Shown here one piece after another: positions 1-8,886 of a stretch of DNA of 60,949 bases. Each line of letters starts with the position of its first letter. Within the stretch, counting starts at the first letter, position 1. The notes below the pieces were generated by a model, which ran no database searches, was not told where the DNA came from, and saw only the letters and a list, made by a program, of their open reading frames with translations. Origin of the DNA: Piscirickettsiaceae bacterium CG07_land_8_20_14_0_80_44_28 (GTDB lineage Bacteria > Pseudomonadota > Gammaproteobacteria > Thiomicrospirales > Thiomicrospiraceae); NCBI GenBank assembly GCA_002779995.1, contig PEWX01000073.1, positions 1-60,949 on the forward strand, given 5' to 3'. The translations under genes were made by a program, and so were the position numbers.

Positions 1-1
1 T

Positions 2-67
2 CATATCGTGTTTGCTGTATTGAAGAGCGGCAAACCGTTTGATCGAGAATATGAGATTCGTGCTTGA
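2..67 (+). CDS. 3' end of a truncated ORF, possibly a transposase C-terminus
   Basis: The window opens inside an open frame that encodes 21 residues (HIVFAVLKSGKPFDREYEIR then A) and stops at TGA 65-67. The pattern 'AVLKSGKPFD' resembles the last residues of IS110-type transposases, but so short a tail cannot prove it. The stop lies in a perfect inverted repeat, TTGATTT-TAT-AAATCAA (64-80), which could be an element end or a hairpin. Bases 68-130, up to the thrC stop, hold nothing else recognisable. Confidence 0.25.
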   Translation, partial: HIVFAVLKSGKPFDREYEIRA

Positions 68-130
68 TTTTATAAATCAAACACGGTATCTGGGCGTTTT
101 TAGGGGAATAATCGAGGCGCCCGAATGGTA

Positions 131-1609
131 TTATCGATCCAAAAATTCTAAGATAGCCGATTCAATATCATTTTTATCAATCACGCTCTTTTGAGCAATT
201 GGTTTTGCAAACAAGCCGGCAATTTTCGGAGAGATGGGCGTTTCGGCCAATTCAGACACCCTTTTCAGTGCCTTTTCATCATCCGAAAACTTCTCTCCGG
301 TTAACGCATTAGCAACCATGGGCGAAAATTTAGTCCATTCCGCAGTTGAATAAGCAATGGTTTTAATCGTCGGATCTTTCCGGCAAGTATGATAAGGTTT
401 AAAACAAGTTGCAGTATGCGGGCACATTAAATACCCGACCTCAAAGGCTTGTTTAATATAGTCTTTTACCTCGACATCGGTTGAAAAATCCGCCGCAAAA
501 ATACTTTGTATTTGCGCTAATTCGTCCGCAGTCAACGCATAAAACTTTTGCGAATCTAATTGCAACATTAATTCCTTGGTGCGATCTGCGCCAAACAGAT
601 CAAATAGAATGCGCTCAATATTGGAGGATTTTAAAATATCCATGGCAGGTGATGTGGTTGGGATCACAGATTTCCCTCTCAGGTCATACTCGCCGGTCCG
701 AATAAAGTGGGTCAGAATGTTATTTTGGTTAGACGCTATATGAATTTGCGCGACAGGTAAGCCCATTTTATAAGCATAATAACCACCAAGCGCATTACCA
801 AAGTTGCCACTGGGGACATTTAAATAAACACGTTCGCCCAGTGTGATCGCCCCCTGGCGCACCAACTCCAAATAGCTATAAATATGGTAAAGCGTCTGAA
901 AGATAATCCGACCAAAATTCACTGAATTGGCTGCGGACACCGAAATATGTTTTTGTTGCAACTTATCACGAAAAACATCCGAAACCAATAAAGTTTTTAA
1001 TGCCGTTTGCGCATCATCAAAATCGCCATGAATTCCAATTACTTTCAAATTGTCGGCATCTTCTGTCACCATTTGCAAACGTTGAACATCCGAAGTGCCG
1101 CCATCCGGGTACATACACACAACCTGAACATTGTCACGATTTTTAAAGGTTTCTAATGCTGCTGGACCGGTATCCCCGCTGGTTGCGGCGAGTATCAAAT
1201 AGTTTTCATGACGCGCTTTTGCCACTGAAGATAACACCTTCCCAAAAGGTTGTAAGGCCATATCTTTAAAAGCACGTGTTGGGCCATGAAATAATTCACT
1301 CACATACAAGTCGTCATAGACCTTCACCACCGGCACCGGGTTATTGCCATCATCAAACTGGTCATAAAGACTTAAAGCATCGTCAATCACCGTTTCATCA
1401 ATATCAATTTCGAATTGATTCAAGACCGATTTGGCAAGCGTTTTATAGTTGGAGTGTAGATGAGATTGCAAAAATCCGGTATCAAATGTTGGCAGACTTT
1501 CTGGTGAGTAAATCCCGCCGAAAGATGACATTGGGCTTAAAATGGCTTGTGAAAAAGTCATAGAGGTTGGACGTATACCGTCATTTCCCCGTGTTTCAAT
1601 AAAATTCAT
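131..1609 (-). CDS. thrC: threonine synthase
   Basis: Threonine synthase converts O-phospho-L-homoserine to L-threonine with pyridoxal phosphate, in the cytoplasm; it is the last step of the pathway. The protein is 492 aa, longer than E. coli ThrC (about 428). It has the N-terminal threonine-synthase start (MNFIETRGNDG), the PLP-lysine motif HGPTRAFKDMAL with Lys near residue 115, and the ATSGDTGPAA phosphate-binding loop. It is the last gene of the alaC-hom-rpfE-like-thrC run and lies 83 bp after the RpfE-type gene, with no clear terminator between. Family assignment is secure. Confidence 0.96.
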   Translation of the reverse strand: MNFIETRGNDGIRPTSMTFSQAILSPMSSFGGIYSPESLPTFDTGFLQSHLHSNYKTLAKSVLNQFEIDIDETVIDDALSLYDQFDDGNNPVPVVKVYDDLYVSELFHGPTRAFKDMALQPFGKVLSSVAKARHENYLILAATSGDTGPAALETFKNRDNVQVVCMYPDGGTSDVQRLQMVTEDADNLKVIGIHGDFDDAQTALKTLLVSDVFRDKLQQKHISVSAANSVNFGRIIFQTLYHIYSYLELVRQGAITLGERVYLNVPSGNFGNALGGYYAYKMGLPVAQIHIASNQNNILTHFIRTGEYDLRGKSVIPTTSPAMDILKSSNIERILFDLFGADRTKELMLQLDSQKFYALTADELAQIQSIFAADFSTDVEVKDYIKQAFEVGYLMCPHTATCFKPYHTCRKDPTIKTIAYSTAEWTKFSPMVANALTGEKFSDDEKALKRVSELAETPISPKIAGLFAKPIAQKSVIDKNDIESAILEFLDR

Positions 1610-1692
1610 GCTGTTTCCAGTGGTTACTTAATAATGTTGCTATTATACCTTGAGACCTTATGATGTGACATCTTGTTCTAACACGTCACTCA

Positions 1693-2730
1693 TTACAAAT
1701 GGCGGTTCAAGGCTTTACGAAAATGCCAAAATCGTTTTAGATGTTTCGGCGTTAAGTGATAACGTTGCGTTCCGCCAAAGTCCAATAATAATGAATGAAT
1801 TTGTTGCAACTGCAGCTGCTCCAATAGGGGTGAAAACCATTCTACTTCAAGCTGTTTCAAACCCTCTATGCCCGATACCGCCATTGTTTTGTTTGAAAAA
1901 TCATCTAGATGAATTAAATGCTGATCTGACGACTGTTGTGCCGCTAATGTTAGCCAGGCCTGGCTGTTTTTAACCGCATTTTGCGTTAGTGCTTGGGTTC
2001 GCTTGGCCAGCCCTTTTAAATATAAATCATCCGACCACAGGGTTACCTCTTTACGCAAGATCACTTGAGAATGATCATACTGCCCTTCTCCCCAGAACCA
2101 AAGACTATTGATTTCCGGCTGTCCATTCAAGCGTCGCGCTTCATTGACGGGGTGCGTATGAAAGAGCATTTGTGTTTCATTGATCAATTGATGCCAATAG
2201 CGTGCAGCACTCCCTTTTGGGTAAAGACTGTTTACATTCTGATAGATCGCATCGATCAAAGGGGTGGTGGTCAAATCAATAATCTGGGGCAATCGACAAT
2301 ACCAGTCTTGGTGTGACCCCCATTCGAGCTGAAGTCCATCCACTTTAAAATGACGATTAAACGCCTCAAATAACGCCTCAGATTCGGCAGCAGTGATTGA
2401 TAAGGTTTCGGGTGGCATCATGACTAAACTGTCGCGATCGGCAATCATCTGAACAGGTTCGGCTCTGATCCAAAAATCCTTACCGCTATCGGTGATTTGC
2501 GTTGCTGCCATCGTGGAGGCAACGGGCAGCGTCTGCTGTTGATGAAATAAATAGCAACCTCGGCTGTAAAAGTCATCCGCTACCGCACCAAAAGCATCGG
2601 CTTTAGCCAGCAGCACCTGCAAAGCAGGAAGTTTCAATGATGATAATTCCTCACGTGGCTGTGATTTTAAAGTGTCACCCAGTTTGGGAAGCCACAGCGT
2701 CACCGCATGTGAAAATTCAGTCATTTTCAA
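1693..2730 (-). CDS. RpfE-type phosphoglycerate mutase-like protein
   Basis: A 345-aa cytoplasmic protein of the family annotated as 'regulatory protein, RpfE type' or cofactor-independent phosphoglycerate mutase-like. The diagnostic stretch near residues 200-220, NEARRLNGQPEINSLWFWG, followed by an acidic/aromatic segment, is typical of the family. The metal-binding motifs of true phosphoglycerate mutase are not evident, so enzymatic activity is doubtful. It starts 28 bp after hom and precedes thrC, so it is probably co-transcribed with threonine genes. Relatives often sit beside recJ, which is not seen here. The name reflects similarity; its role is not established. Confidence 0.75.
   Translation of the reverse strand: MKMTEFSHAVTLWLPKLGDTLKSQPREELSSLKLPALQVLLAKADAFGAVADDFYSRGCYLFHQQQTLPVASTMAATQITDSGKDFWIRAEPVQMIADRDSLVMMPPETLSITAAESEALFEAFNRHFKVDGLQLEWGSHQDWYCRLPQIIDLTTTPLIDAIYQNVNSLYPKGSAARYWHQLINETQMLFHTHPVNEARRLNGQPEINSLWFWGEGQYDHSQVILRKEVTLWSDDLYLKGLAKRTQALTQNAVKNSQAWLTLAAQQSSDQHLIHLDDFSNKTMAVSGIEGLKQLEVEWFSPLLEQLQLQQIHSLLLDFGGTQRYHLTPKHLKRFWHFRKALNRHL
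1954..1963. repeat. CCAGGCCTGG copy 1
   Basis: Exact copy inside the RpfE-type gene, read there as Gln-Ala-Trp. The right flank is CTGTTTTTAA. Confidence 0.85.
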
Positions 2731-2758
2731 TTTGCCATACGAATTGGGTCATTCGCCA

Positions 2759-4075
2759 TTAATCCAGGGCATCAACCCGAATACGCGCTATTTTACCGTC
2801 TATCGAGTCAAGGGACTCCAATGCGCGAACCGCCGCATTGAAATCGCTTTCCGGCACGGCATTGGTGATCATGACCAACGTCGCATCATCTGGATTTTGA
2901 TTAGAAGGCTCTTGATGTAACAGTTCAATATTGATATTGAAACGGGCCAAAATAGACGTCACCTTCGCTAACACCCCGGCGTTGTCTTTGACAAAAAATC
3001 TTAGATAGAATGCGGTGGTAATGGCATCAATATCAATCACGCTAGCAGTTTCTAATTGATCTAAGCCAAAGCCAAGCGCCGGCACTCGATCATCTGGCGG
3101 CTGATGTAAGCCACGAACCAAATCGACAATATCCGCAACCACTGCACTTGCTGTTGGCCCGGCGCCCGCACCTGGGCCATAATAAAGTGTTGAGCCAACA
3201 TGATTACCACTGACCATGACCGCATTCATAACCCCATTGACTTGTGCAATGAGCACTGAATCGGGAATTAAGGTTGGGTGCACTCTTAATGAATAGCCGT
3301 TATCGGAACGACTGGCAATCCCTAGATGCTTAATTTCATAACCTAATTGCTTGGCAAACTGAATGTCTTCAGCCGTCACTTGACTGATACCTTCGGTATA
3401 AACCTTTTCAAACTGTAGCGGAATACCAAAAGCGATTGAGGCCATAATGGTCAGTTTATGTGCTGCATCAATCCCTTCTACATCAAATGTCGGATCCGCC
3501 TCTGCATAGCCGAGTGCTTGCGCTGTTTTTAACACCTCAGAAAAGTCTGCGCCTGGCTTTTTCATTTCAGTCAGAATATAGTTTCCGGTACCATTAATAA
3601 TCCCTGCAACCCATTCAATTTGATTGGCACTCAACCCTTCTCTAAGGGCTTTTATAATCGGTATACCCCCCGCAACGGCGGCTTCATAAGCAATGGGAAC
3701 GGCCTTTTGCTCAGCCAATTTGAATAACTGATTCCCCTGCTCAGCAATCAAAGCCTTATTTGCCGTCACCACCGGCTTTCCTAATTCAATGGCTCTTTCA
3801 ATGCACTGTTTTGCAATGGTGGTTCCCCCCATTAACTCAACGACAATATCGACTTGAGGGTTTTCGACCACCTCCATTGCCGAGTCCGTAAAGGATAATT
3901 TGTCAACATCCGCTTCTCTTGAAAGGCTAAGGTCTCGAACCGCCACTTGTTCTATCTTGAGGGTGATTTGACCATTTAAACGGCGTTCAATTGTTTTCAG
4001 TGTTTGATTTAAGATAGTTGCCGTGCCTCCGCCAACCGTTCCAAATCCTAATAACCCTATTCTTACTTGCTTCAC
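2759..4075 (-). CDS. hom: homoserine dehydrogenase
   Basis: Reduces aspartate semialdehyde to homoserine, the branch point to threonine and methionine. The 438-aa protein has an N-terminal Rossmann fold (GLLGFGTVGGG, about residues 7-17), a central catalytic domain (AEADPTFDVEG, about 220) and a C-terminal ACT domain (FFVKDNAGVLAKVTSIL, from about 360) expected to bind threonine for feedback control. There is no aspartokinase fusion, so this is the monofunctional form. Translation begins at GTG with GGAGAG just upstream. It lies 17 bp after alaC and 28 bp before the RpfE-type gene, as part of one operon. Confidence 0.97.
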   Translation of the reverse strand: MKQVRIGLLGFGTVGGGTATILNQTLKTIERRLNGQITLKIEQVAVRDLSLSREADVDKLSFTDSAMEVVENPQVDIVVELMGGTTIAKQCIERAIELGKPVVTANKALIAEQGNQLFKLAEQKAVPIAYEAAVAGGIPIIKALREGLSANQIEWVAGIINGTGNYILTEMKKPGADFSEVLKTAQALGYAEADPTFDVEGIDAAHKLTIMASIAFGIPLQFEKVYTEGISQVTAEDIQFAKQLGYEIKHLGIASRSDNGYSLRVHPTLIPDSVLIAQVNGVMNAVMVSGNHVGSTLYYGPGAGAGPTASAVVADIVDLVRGLHQPPDDRVPALGFGLDQLETASVIDIDAITTAFYLRFFVKDNAGVLAKVTSILARFNINIELLHQEPSNQNPDDATLVMITNAVPESDFNAAVRALESLDSIDGKIARIRVDALD

Positions 4076-4092
4076 AGTCTCTCCAACGTTTT

Positions 4093-5283
4093 CTAACCTA
4101 ATAACCCATCATGACGGAACATATCTCGAATACCCCGAATTGCCTGACGGATGCGATGTTCATTTTCAATCAAACCAAATCGAACATAATCATCACCATA
4201 ATCACCAAAGCCAATCCCCGGCGATACCGCAACCTTTGCTTCGGTTAAGAGTTTCTTAGAAAATTCTAAAGAACCCAGTTGTCGATACGCTTCAGGAATC
4301 GGTGCCCAAACAAACATCGTCGCTTTGGGCGGCTCAACATTCCAACCAATTGAATTCAAACCTTGGCACAATACATCACGCCTCGCCTTATACATATCGC
4401 AAATTTCTTGAACACATTGCTGCGGCCCCTCAAGAGCGGCAATGGCCGCGACCTGAATGGGCGTAAAGGTGCCGTAATCCAAATAAGACTTCATTCGTTT
4501 TAACGCATTCACCAAGTCAGGATTTCCAACCATAAACCCAACTCGCCACCCGGGCATATTATAACTTTTGGATAACGTATAAAACTCAACTGCAATGTCT
4601 TTAGCCCCCGGCACTTGTAATATAGACGGCGCTTTATAGCCATCAAAAACAATATCGGCATAAGCCAAATCATGAATCACCCAAATATTATGCTCTTTAG
4701 CGATCGCAACCACTTTTTCAAAAAACGCTAGATCGACGGTTTGCGTGGTCGGGTTGCCAGGGAAATTCAGCACCAACATCTTAGGTGTCGGCCAAGATTC
4801 TTTAATGGCTTTATTAAGCTCTTCAAAAAAATCCACTTCCGGCGTCATCCGAACATGCCGAATATCCGCACCGGCAATCACAAAACCATAAGGATGTATG
4901 GGGTAAGCCGGATTCGGCACCAACACGGTATCGCCCTTTTCAACCGTTGCTAGGGCAAGATGCGCCAAACCTTCTTTGGAGCCAATGGTCACTACGGCTT
5001 CGGTGTTGTAATCTAAATCAACATCGTATTTTGTTTTATACCAATTGCAAATGGCTTTACGCAGTCTTGGAATACCTTGGGAAACCGAATAACGATGTGT
5101 TCCTTCTCTCTGAACCACTTCAATCAATTTATCAACGATATGCTTTGGCGTATCCTGATCCGGATTCCCCATCCCAAAATCAATAATATCCTCACCTCGG
5201 CGACGCGCTTCGGCTTTTAAATCGCCGACAATGTTAAAAACATAAGGGGGAAGTCGTTTAATTCTTTGAAAATCGCCTGTCAC
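4093..5283 (-). CDS. alaC: alanine/glutamate-pyruvate aminotransferase, AlaC type
   Basis: A class I PLP aminotransferase of 396 aa, closest in wording to AlaC, which makes alanine from pyruvate and glutamate. The PLP lysine is in [16 protein letters not shown] (Lys near 239). NFPGNPTT (about 173-180) and the C-terminal VRFG arginine are also family features. Translation starts at GTG. It is the first gene of the run with hom and thrC, an arrangement seen in other gammaproteobacteria, and a plausible promoter lies just upstream. Substrate range is inferred from family similarity. Confidence 0.9.
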   Translation of the reverse strand: MTGDFQRIKRLPPYVFNIVGDLKAEARRRGEDIIDFGMGNPDQDTPKHIVDKLIEVVQREGTHRYSVSQGIPRLRKAICNWYKTKYDVDLDYNTEAVVTIGSKEGLAHLALATVEKGDTVLVPNPAYPIHPYGFVIAGADIRHVRMTPEVDFFEELNKAIKESWPTPKMLVLNFPGNPTTQTVDLAFFEKVVAIAKEHNIWVIHDLAYADIVFDGYKAPSILQVPGAKDIAVEFYTLSKSYNMPGWRVGFMVGNPDLVNALKRMKSYLDYGTFTPIQVAAIAALEGPQQCVQEICDMYKARRDVLCQGLNSIGWNVEPPKATMFVWAPIPEAYRQLGSLEFSKKLLTEAKVAVSPGIGFGDYGDDYVRFGLIENEHRIRQAIRGIRDMFRHDGLLG

Positions 5284-5315
5284 AGATTTTTAACCTTTAA
5301 TTTAGAGCCTATTGA

Positions 5316-5343
5316 ATACTATTTGACATCTATCTGTCGTCAA
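5316..5343 (-). promoter_or_regulatory. candidate sigma-70 promoter for alaC-hom-thrC
   Basis: On the minus strand: TTGACG (5338-5343), a 16-bp spacer, then TAGTAT (5316-5321). The -35 matches consensus at 5 of 6 and the -10 at 4 of 6. It ends about 33 bp before the alaC GTG. Confidence 0.5.
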
Positions 5344-5384
5344 ATTAACCACACAACAATTGCAGAAACCTAAAATCGTTAATA

Positions 5385-5400
5385 GAGACCTTTTGCATAG
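5385..5400 (+). repeat. GAGACC-family end fragment
   Basis: GAGACCTTTTGCATAG resembles the terminal repeat of the dispersed GAGACC element (right-end form GAGACCTTTGCATGAG), with one extra T. It is probably a remnant. Confidence 0.4.
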
Positions 5401-5457
5401 CGCTTAAGACGTCCAATACTTGGAATCAAATGAGGTGTTTTAACAGAAAAATATAAA

Positions 5458-5498
5458 GAGACCTTTGCACGAGATGGCTACACGCATAAAAAAGTCTC
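5458..5498 (+). repeat. GAGACC dispersed repeat, short 41-bp copy
   Basis: Begins GAGACCTTTGCACGAGATGG and closes with AAGTCTC, so it keeps complementary GAGAC/GTCTC ends but lacks the second half seen in the full copies at 9873 and 36301. Confidence 0.65.
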
Positions 5499-5600
5499 AT
5501 TAAAAATTTTTAACTTAGTAATGATACAGAAACATTTTATTTCGTCAATTGGAAATATAAGGCATAATCCCCCTATTACTCAGATAATAAGCGAGGCACT

Positions 5601-5990
5601 ATGAAATTTACTGAGCATCGCGACTCGAATGTATTCGCGGTAAAACAATACCGGCCAGGCCTGGTCAAAATTAATGACCGAACCCTTTTAAAAAGTTGTT
5701 TTTTAACACAGCATCAACTTATCGAAGATTGGCCTTGCGCTAATTTGGACAGTTTAACAGAAGATAAGTTGATGGAAATCATTCATCTCAAACCGGAAGT
5801 GATTCTATTGGGAACAGGTGAACAACACACATTTCCTGACCGAACTCTATTTGCACTTTGTGCAAGACATGGTATTGGTTTAGAAACGATGAGTAATATT
5901 GCCGCTTGCCGTACTTTTAATGTTTTATCAACAGAAGACCGAGACGTGGTTTTAGCGCTCATTATTGATGCATCACCGGTTCCAACATAG
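5601..5990 (+). CDS. Mth938/DUF498-domain protein
   Basis: A 129-aa soluble protein of the Mth938-like (DUF498, NDUFAF3-related) family. The core LLGTGEQHTFPDR (about residues 72-84), with the later GIGLETMSNIAACRTFNVL, is the family signature. Mitochondrial relatives assist complex I assembly; the bacterial role is unsettled. The gene runs opposite to its left neighbour alaC, and its 3' end overlaps the 3' end of the convergent nlpD-like gene by 29 bp. It may be expressed alone from the spacer upstream. Confidence 0.82.
   Translation: MKFTEHRDSNVFAVKQYRPGLVKINDRTLLKSCFLTQHQLIEDWPCANLDSLTEDKLMEIIHLKPEVILLGTGEQHTFPDRTLFALCARHGIGLETMSNIAACRTFNVLSTEDRDVVLALIIDASPVPT
5655..5664. repeat. CCAGGCCTGG copy 2
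   Basis: Exact copy inside the Mth938-type gene, read as Pro-Gly-Leu, a different frame from copy 1. The right flank is TCAAAATTAA. Confidence 0.85.
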
Positions 5991-6720
5991 GCTTGATATC
6001 GACTTTACGTCCACGATAGCGAGCTTCTACATATAATTGAGGTTCCATTACCTCTCCTGTTTTACCCAAAGTCGCAATTAACTGTTTCTGAGTGACATGG
6101 GCACCTTCAACCACCTGCAATGTATCGTTATGTGCATAAACCGTTAAATAGTCATTATCGTGCTTGATAATCAGCATGGCGCCATATTGGGCGATGCCAT
6201 TACCGGCATAGACAACTTCACCATCATCCATAGCATATACCGCCTCACCTACATTCGCATAGATTCTTAGACCATTTAAACCACTTCGATCTTCAACAAA
6301 CGCATACTTAAGAGTCTTCTTAACCGGCCAAACAAAACCGGGATTAGGCAGCGATTGACTAACAGAAGACAATTGATGGTCAGGCAAACGCGCACCGGAA
6401 AAAGGGACGGTTAAGCGCTGATTCACATACAGCGTATATGGCGGATGTAAATTATTGGCTTTTGCCAGTGCCGCGAGGGCAATATTACAGCTTAATGCAA
6501 TTTTACTCAGCGTATCTCCGGAACGAACCCTGTACTCGCTAGAACAGGTTGCTGTATCAGAGGGGGTCGCACTGTTTTTTGGCTGCTGCTTTGGGGGTTG
6601 TTTGACGGGTTCAAAATACTGACTGCCCTCTGACCAGCCTCTGTAGGTCGCGGGGGCACAACCAACCAACGCAGAAACCAGCAAGATCGATAGAAACCTG
6701 ACAAAAACCCGCTGAGACAT
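5962..6720 (-). CDS. nlpD: NlpD-like LysM/LytM lipoprotein (degenerate peptidase)
   Basis: Envelope lipoprotein of 252 aa. It has a signal peptide with lipobox SALVGC (Cys21), a LysM peptidoglycan-binding domain (YRVRSGDTLSKIA, from about 63) and a C-terminal LytM (M23) domain. The metal ligands of active M23 enzymes are lost: the usual HLHFE motif reads QLYVEARY. This fits NlpD, which activates an amidase at the septum rather than cutting peptidoglycan. It starts directly after the YqaA-type gene, within surE-pcm-yqaA-nlpD. The rpoS gene that usually follows is absent. Confidence 0.88.
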   Translation of the reverse strand: MSQRVFVRFLSILLVSALVGCAPATYRGWSEGSQYFEPVKQPPKQQPKNSATPSDTATCSSEYRVRSGDTLSKIALSCNIALAALAKANNLHPPYTLYVNQRLTVPFSGARLPDHQLSSVSQSLPNPGFVWPVKKTLKYAFVEDRSGLNGLRIYANVGEAVYAMDDGEVVYAGNGIAQYGAMLIIKHDNDYLTVYAHNDTLQVVEGAHVTQKQLIATLGKTGEVMEPQLYVEARYRGRKVDIKPMLEPVMHQ

Positions 6721-7302
6721 TTAGCCAACCTGTTTATATAAAATATATAACCCAATAATGACCATTAAACCATAGCCTAACCAATCAACACTATTACGAA
6801 TGTTTTTTTCATAACGTTCTCCACCAAATTTCATTAAGGTGGCCACCAAAAAAAACCGTGCGCCCCGACCAATAAACGAAGCCAACAAAAAAGGCATCAG
6901 CATCATATTGGTTGCCCCGGCTGCGATGGTAAATAATTTATAAGGAATGGGACTAAAGCCCGCTAAAAAAACAACCCAAATACCATATTCGGCAAAAAAA
7001 CCTTCCACTTGTCGATATTTATCCACCATATTCGCTGATTCAATCAAAGGCCAAATCAATTCCAGCATCCAATAGCCAATCGCATAGCCAAACAGTCCAC
7101 CTACCAAGGAAGCCAAAGTGGTAATCCATGCAAAATAATACGCCTGCTGAGGTCTTGCCAAACACATTGGCATCAGCAATACATCCGGCGGGACAGGAAA
7201 AAAGGAAGATTCTGCGAAGCTCATCCCCCCCAGATACCAAGTGGCCTTAGGGTGATGAGACCATCCTATCACTCGGTCATATAAGGCAGTAAAAATTTTC
7301 AT
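6721..7302 (-). CDS. YqaA/DedA-family inner-membrane protein
   Basis: A 193-aa integral membrane protein of the VTT/DedA superfamily, YqaA branch. It has several hydrophobic segments and the family stretch AGFSPIPYKLFTIAAGATNM (about residues 114-133) with its conserved Pro/Lys/Gly pattern. DedA-type proteins are linked to lipid flipping and envelope homeostasis; the YqaA role is not settled. Its start overlaps the pcm stop by 4 bp and nlpD follows at once, so all are probably translated from one message. Confidence 0.87.
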   Translation of the reverse strand: MKIFTALYDRVIGWSHHPKATWYLGGMSFAESSFFPVPPDVLLMPMCLARPQQAYYFAWITTLASLVGGLFGYAIGYWMLELIWPLIESANMVDKYRQVEGFFAEYGIWVVFLAGFSPIPYKLFTIAAGATNMMLMPFLLASFIGRGARFFLVATLMKFGGERYEKNIRNSVDWLGYGLMVIIGLYILYKQVG

Positions 7303-8039
7303 GAAATTCCTTTATCTAAGCGTGAATCCAAGCCACTTAACATAGGGACAAATAAGACATCCCCCAGATAAGTTTCTTGATAGCCCGTTGACGTTCGCGT
7401 ATAGCCCATTAATTGCTGTGTGTCGCCACCAATTGGAATGACTAATCTTCCGCCTTCGTTTAATTGTTCTAATAACGCTTCTGGAACCCTTTCTGGTGAG
7501 GCAGCGGAAATAATCGCATCAAAAGGCGCTTGTTTTGGCCATCCCCAATAACCATCCGCATAGTCAATATAAACGTTTGGCAATTTCAACTGATTAATGA
7601 CTTTCTGAGCTTTGAGCAACAACGGTTCAATCCGCTCTAAACTATAGACCTCTTTTGACAACAACCCCAATATTGCTGCTTGATAACCTGAACCGGTGCC
7701 AATCTCTAATACCCGGCTGATTGAGCCTGTGGCTTTAAGCCAAGCAGCCATTTTGGCCACCACCCAAGGTTGTGAAATCGTTTGACCATAACCGATTGGC
7801 AAAGCCGTATCTTCATAGGCTCGGCTGGATAAAGCTTCATCGATAAATAAATGGCGTGGGGTAACCCGAATGGCCGTTAATACCGCCTCATCGGCTACGC
7901 CTAAAGAAATGAGCCGCTCGACTAAACGATTACGCGTACGTTGAGACGTCATACCAACCCCTTGATGCTCAGCATAAGCAGGATTAGGGTATACAAGAGG
8001 GGATTCCAAAAAGTCCTTCATACGTTGTCTTGCACCCAA
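7299..8039 (-). CDS. pcm: protein-L-isoaspartate O-methyltransferase
   Basis: Methylates L-isoaspartyl residues in age-damaged proteins with S-adenosylmethionine, starting their repair. The 246-aa protein has the SAM-binding motif VLEIGTGSGYQAA (about residues 110-122), the substrate-side ALPIGYGQTISQPWVVA just before it, and a GGRLVIPIG post-motif. It has about 30 more N-terminal residues than E. coli Pcm (208 aa), so the true start may be the internal MTSQRTRNRLVERL. It overlaps surE by 22 bp and yqaA by 4 bp, the usual surE-pcm pairing. Confidence 0.94.
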   Translation of the reverse strand: MGARQRMKDFLESPLVYPNPAYAEHQGVGMTSQRTRNRLVERLISLGVADEAVLTAIRVTPRHLFIDEALSSRAYEDTALPIGYGQTISQPWVVAKMAAWLKATGSISRVLEIGTGSGYQAAILGLLSKEVYSLERIEPLLLKAQKVINQLKLPNVYIDYADGYWGWPKQAPFDAIISAASPERVPEALLEQLNEGGRLVIPIGGDTQQLMGYTRTSTGYQETYLGDVLFVPMLSGLDSRLDKGIS

Positions 8040-8770
8040 TCAGACAAACTTGCTTGCATTTCATAATGGGTTAAATCGATTTTTAGGGGGGTAATCGACA
8101 CAAAGCCATTTTCAACCGCATGGAAATCCGTTCCTTCAGAAGCGTCTTGCGCTTTTCCGGCAGGCCCGACCCAGTAAATTTTTTTACCCCTAGGGTCTAG
8201 CGAAGTGACCACCTTCTCTGAACAATGCCGCGTACCTAAGCGCGTTACTTTGATGCCTTTAATCTCCTCATAAGGGCAGTCCGGAATATTAATATTTAAA
8301 ATGGTTGCTCGATCTAACGGTAACTGATCTAATTGCTTGAATAATTTAAGGAGAACTTGAGTCGCTGTATTGAAATACTGATCCCCGCATAAGGATATGG
8401 CGATGGAGGGTTTACCTAAAAAACGACCTTCTGTAGCGGCTGCAACTGTACCGGAATATAAAACATCATCGCCCATATTGGCACCTGCATTAATACCGGA
8501 AATGACCATATCGGGTTGGAAATCCATAGCGCCGTTTATTCCCAAATGCACACAATCCGTTGGGGTTCCATTCACACTGTAAACATGCTCACCATGAGAT
8601 TGAATGCGCAACGGTTCCATTAGAGTCAAGGAGTTACTGGCGGCACTGCGATTACGGTCTGGAGCAATTAAACGTAATTCTGAATGTAAATTAAGTTGAT
8701 GTAAACAGTGCCACATAGCACGAATGCCGGGGGCATCATAACCATCGTCATTTGACAGTAAAATTTTCAT
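8018..8770 (-). CDS. surE: 5'/3'-nucleotidase SurE
   Basis: A metal-dependent phosphatase acting on nucleoside monophosphates and short polyphosphates, associated with stationary-phase survival. The 250-aa protein begins MKILLSNDDGYDAPGI, with the metal-binding Asp-Asp at residues 8-9, and contains VNGTPTDCVHLG and VISGINAGANMGDDVLYSGTVAAA, both strongly conserved. It is the first gene of surE-pcm-yqaA-nlpD; the 116-bp spacer to the divergent Smr gene must hold its promoter. Confidence 0.97.
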   Translation of the reverse strand: MKILLSNDDGYDAPGIRAMWHCLHQLNLHSELRLIAPDRNRSAASNSLTLMEPLRIQSHGEHVYSVNGTPTDCVHLGINGAMDFQPDMVISGINAGANMGDDVLYSGTVAAATEGRFLGKPSIAISLCGDQYFNTATQVLLKLFKQLDQLPLDRATILNINIPDCPYEEIKGIKVTRLGTRHCSEKVVTSLDPRGKKIYWVGPAGKAQDASEGTDFHAVENGFVSITPLKIDLTHYEMQASLSDWVQDNV

Positions 8771-8886
8771 AGTCGCCTTTTAAAGATAAACCTACACTCA
8801 TCGAAACAGGTTCAGTAAAATAGAGCAGCTTTAATCGAGATGCCTAACATAGCGTTCAGTCAATTCGGGAAACATTATTATATAGT

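Larger units (their letters stand above)
5284..5600. other. intergenic region between divergent alaC and Mth938-type gene
   Basis: A 317-bp A/T-rich spacer between divergent genes. It contains a good minus-strand promoter for alaC (5316-5343) and two pieces of the GAGACC repeat family (5385-5400 and 5458-5498). The rest is A/T-rich with no ORF or RNA gene that I can recognise. Confidence 0.7.

Noticed and set aside
5962-6720. LytM domain as an active peptidase
   Set aside because: The metal-binding HxH site is lost (QLYVE), so it fits an NlpD-type activator.
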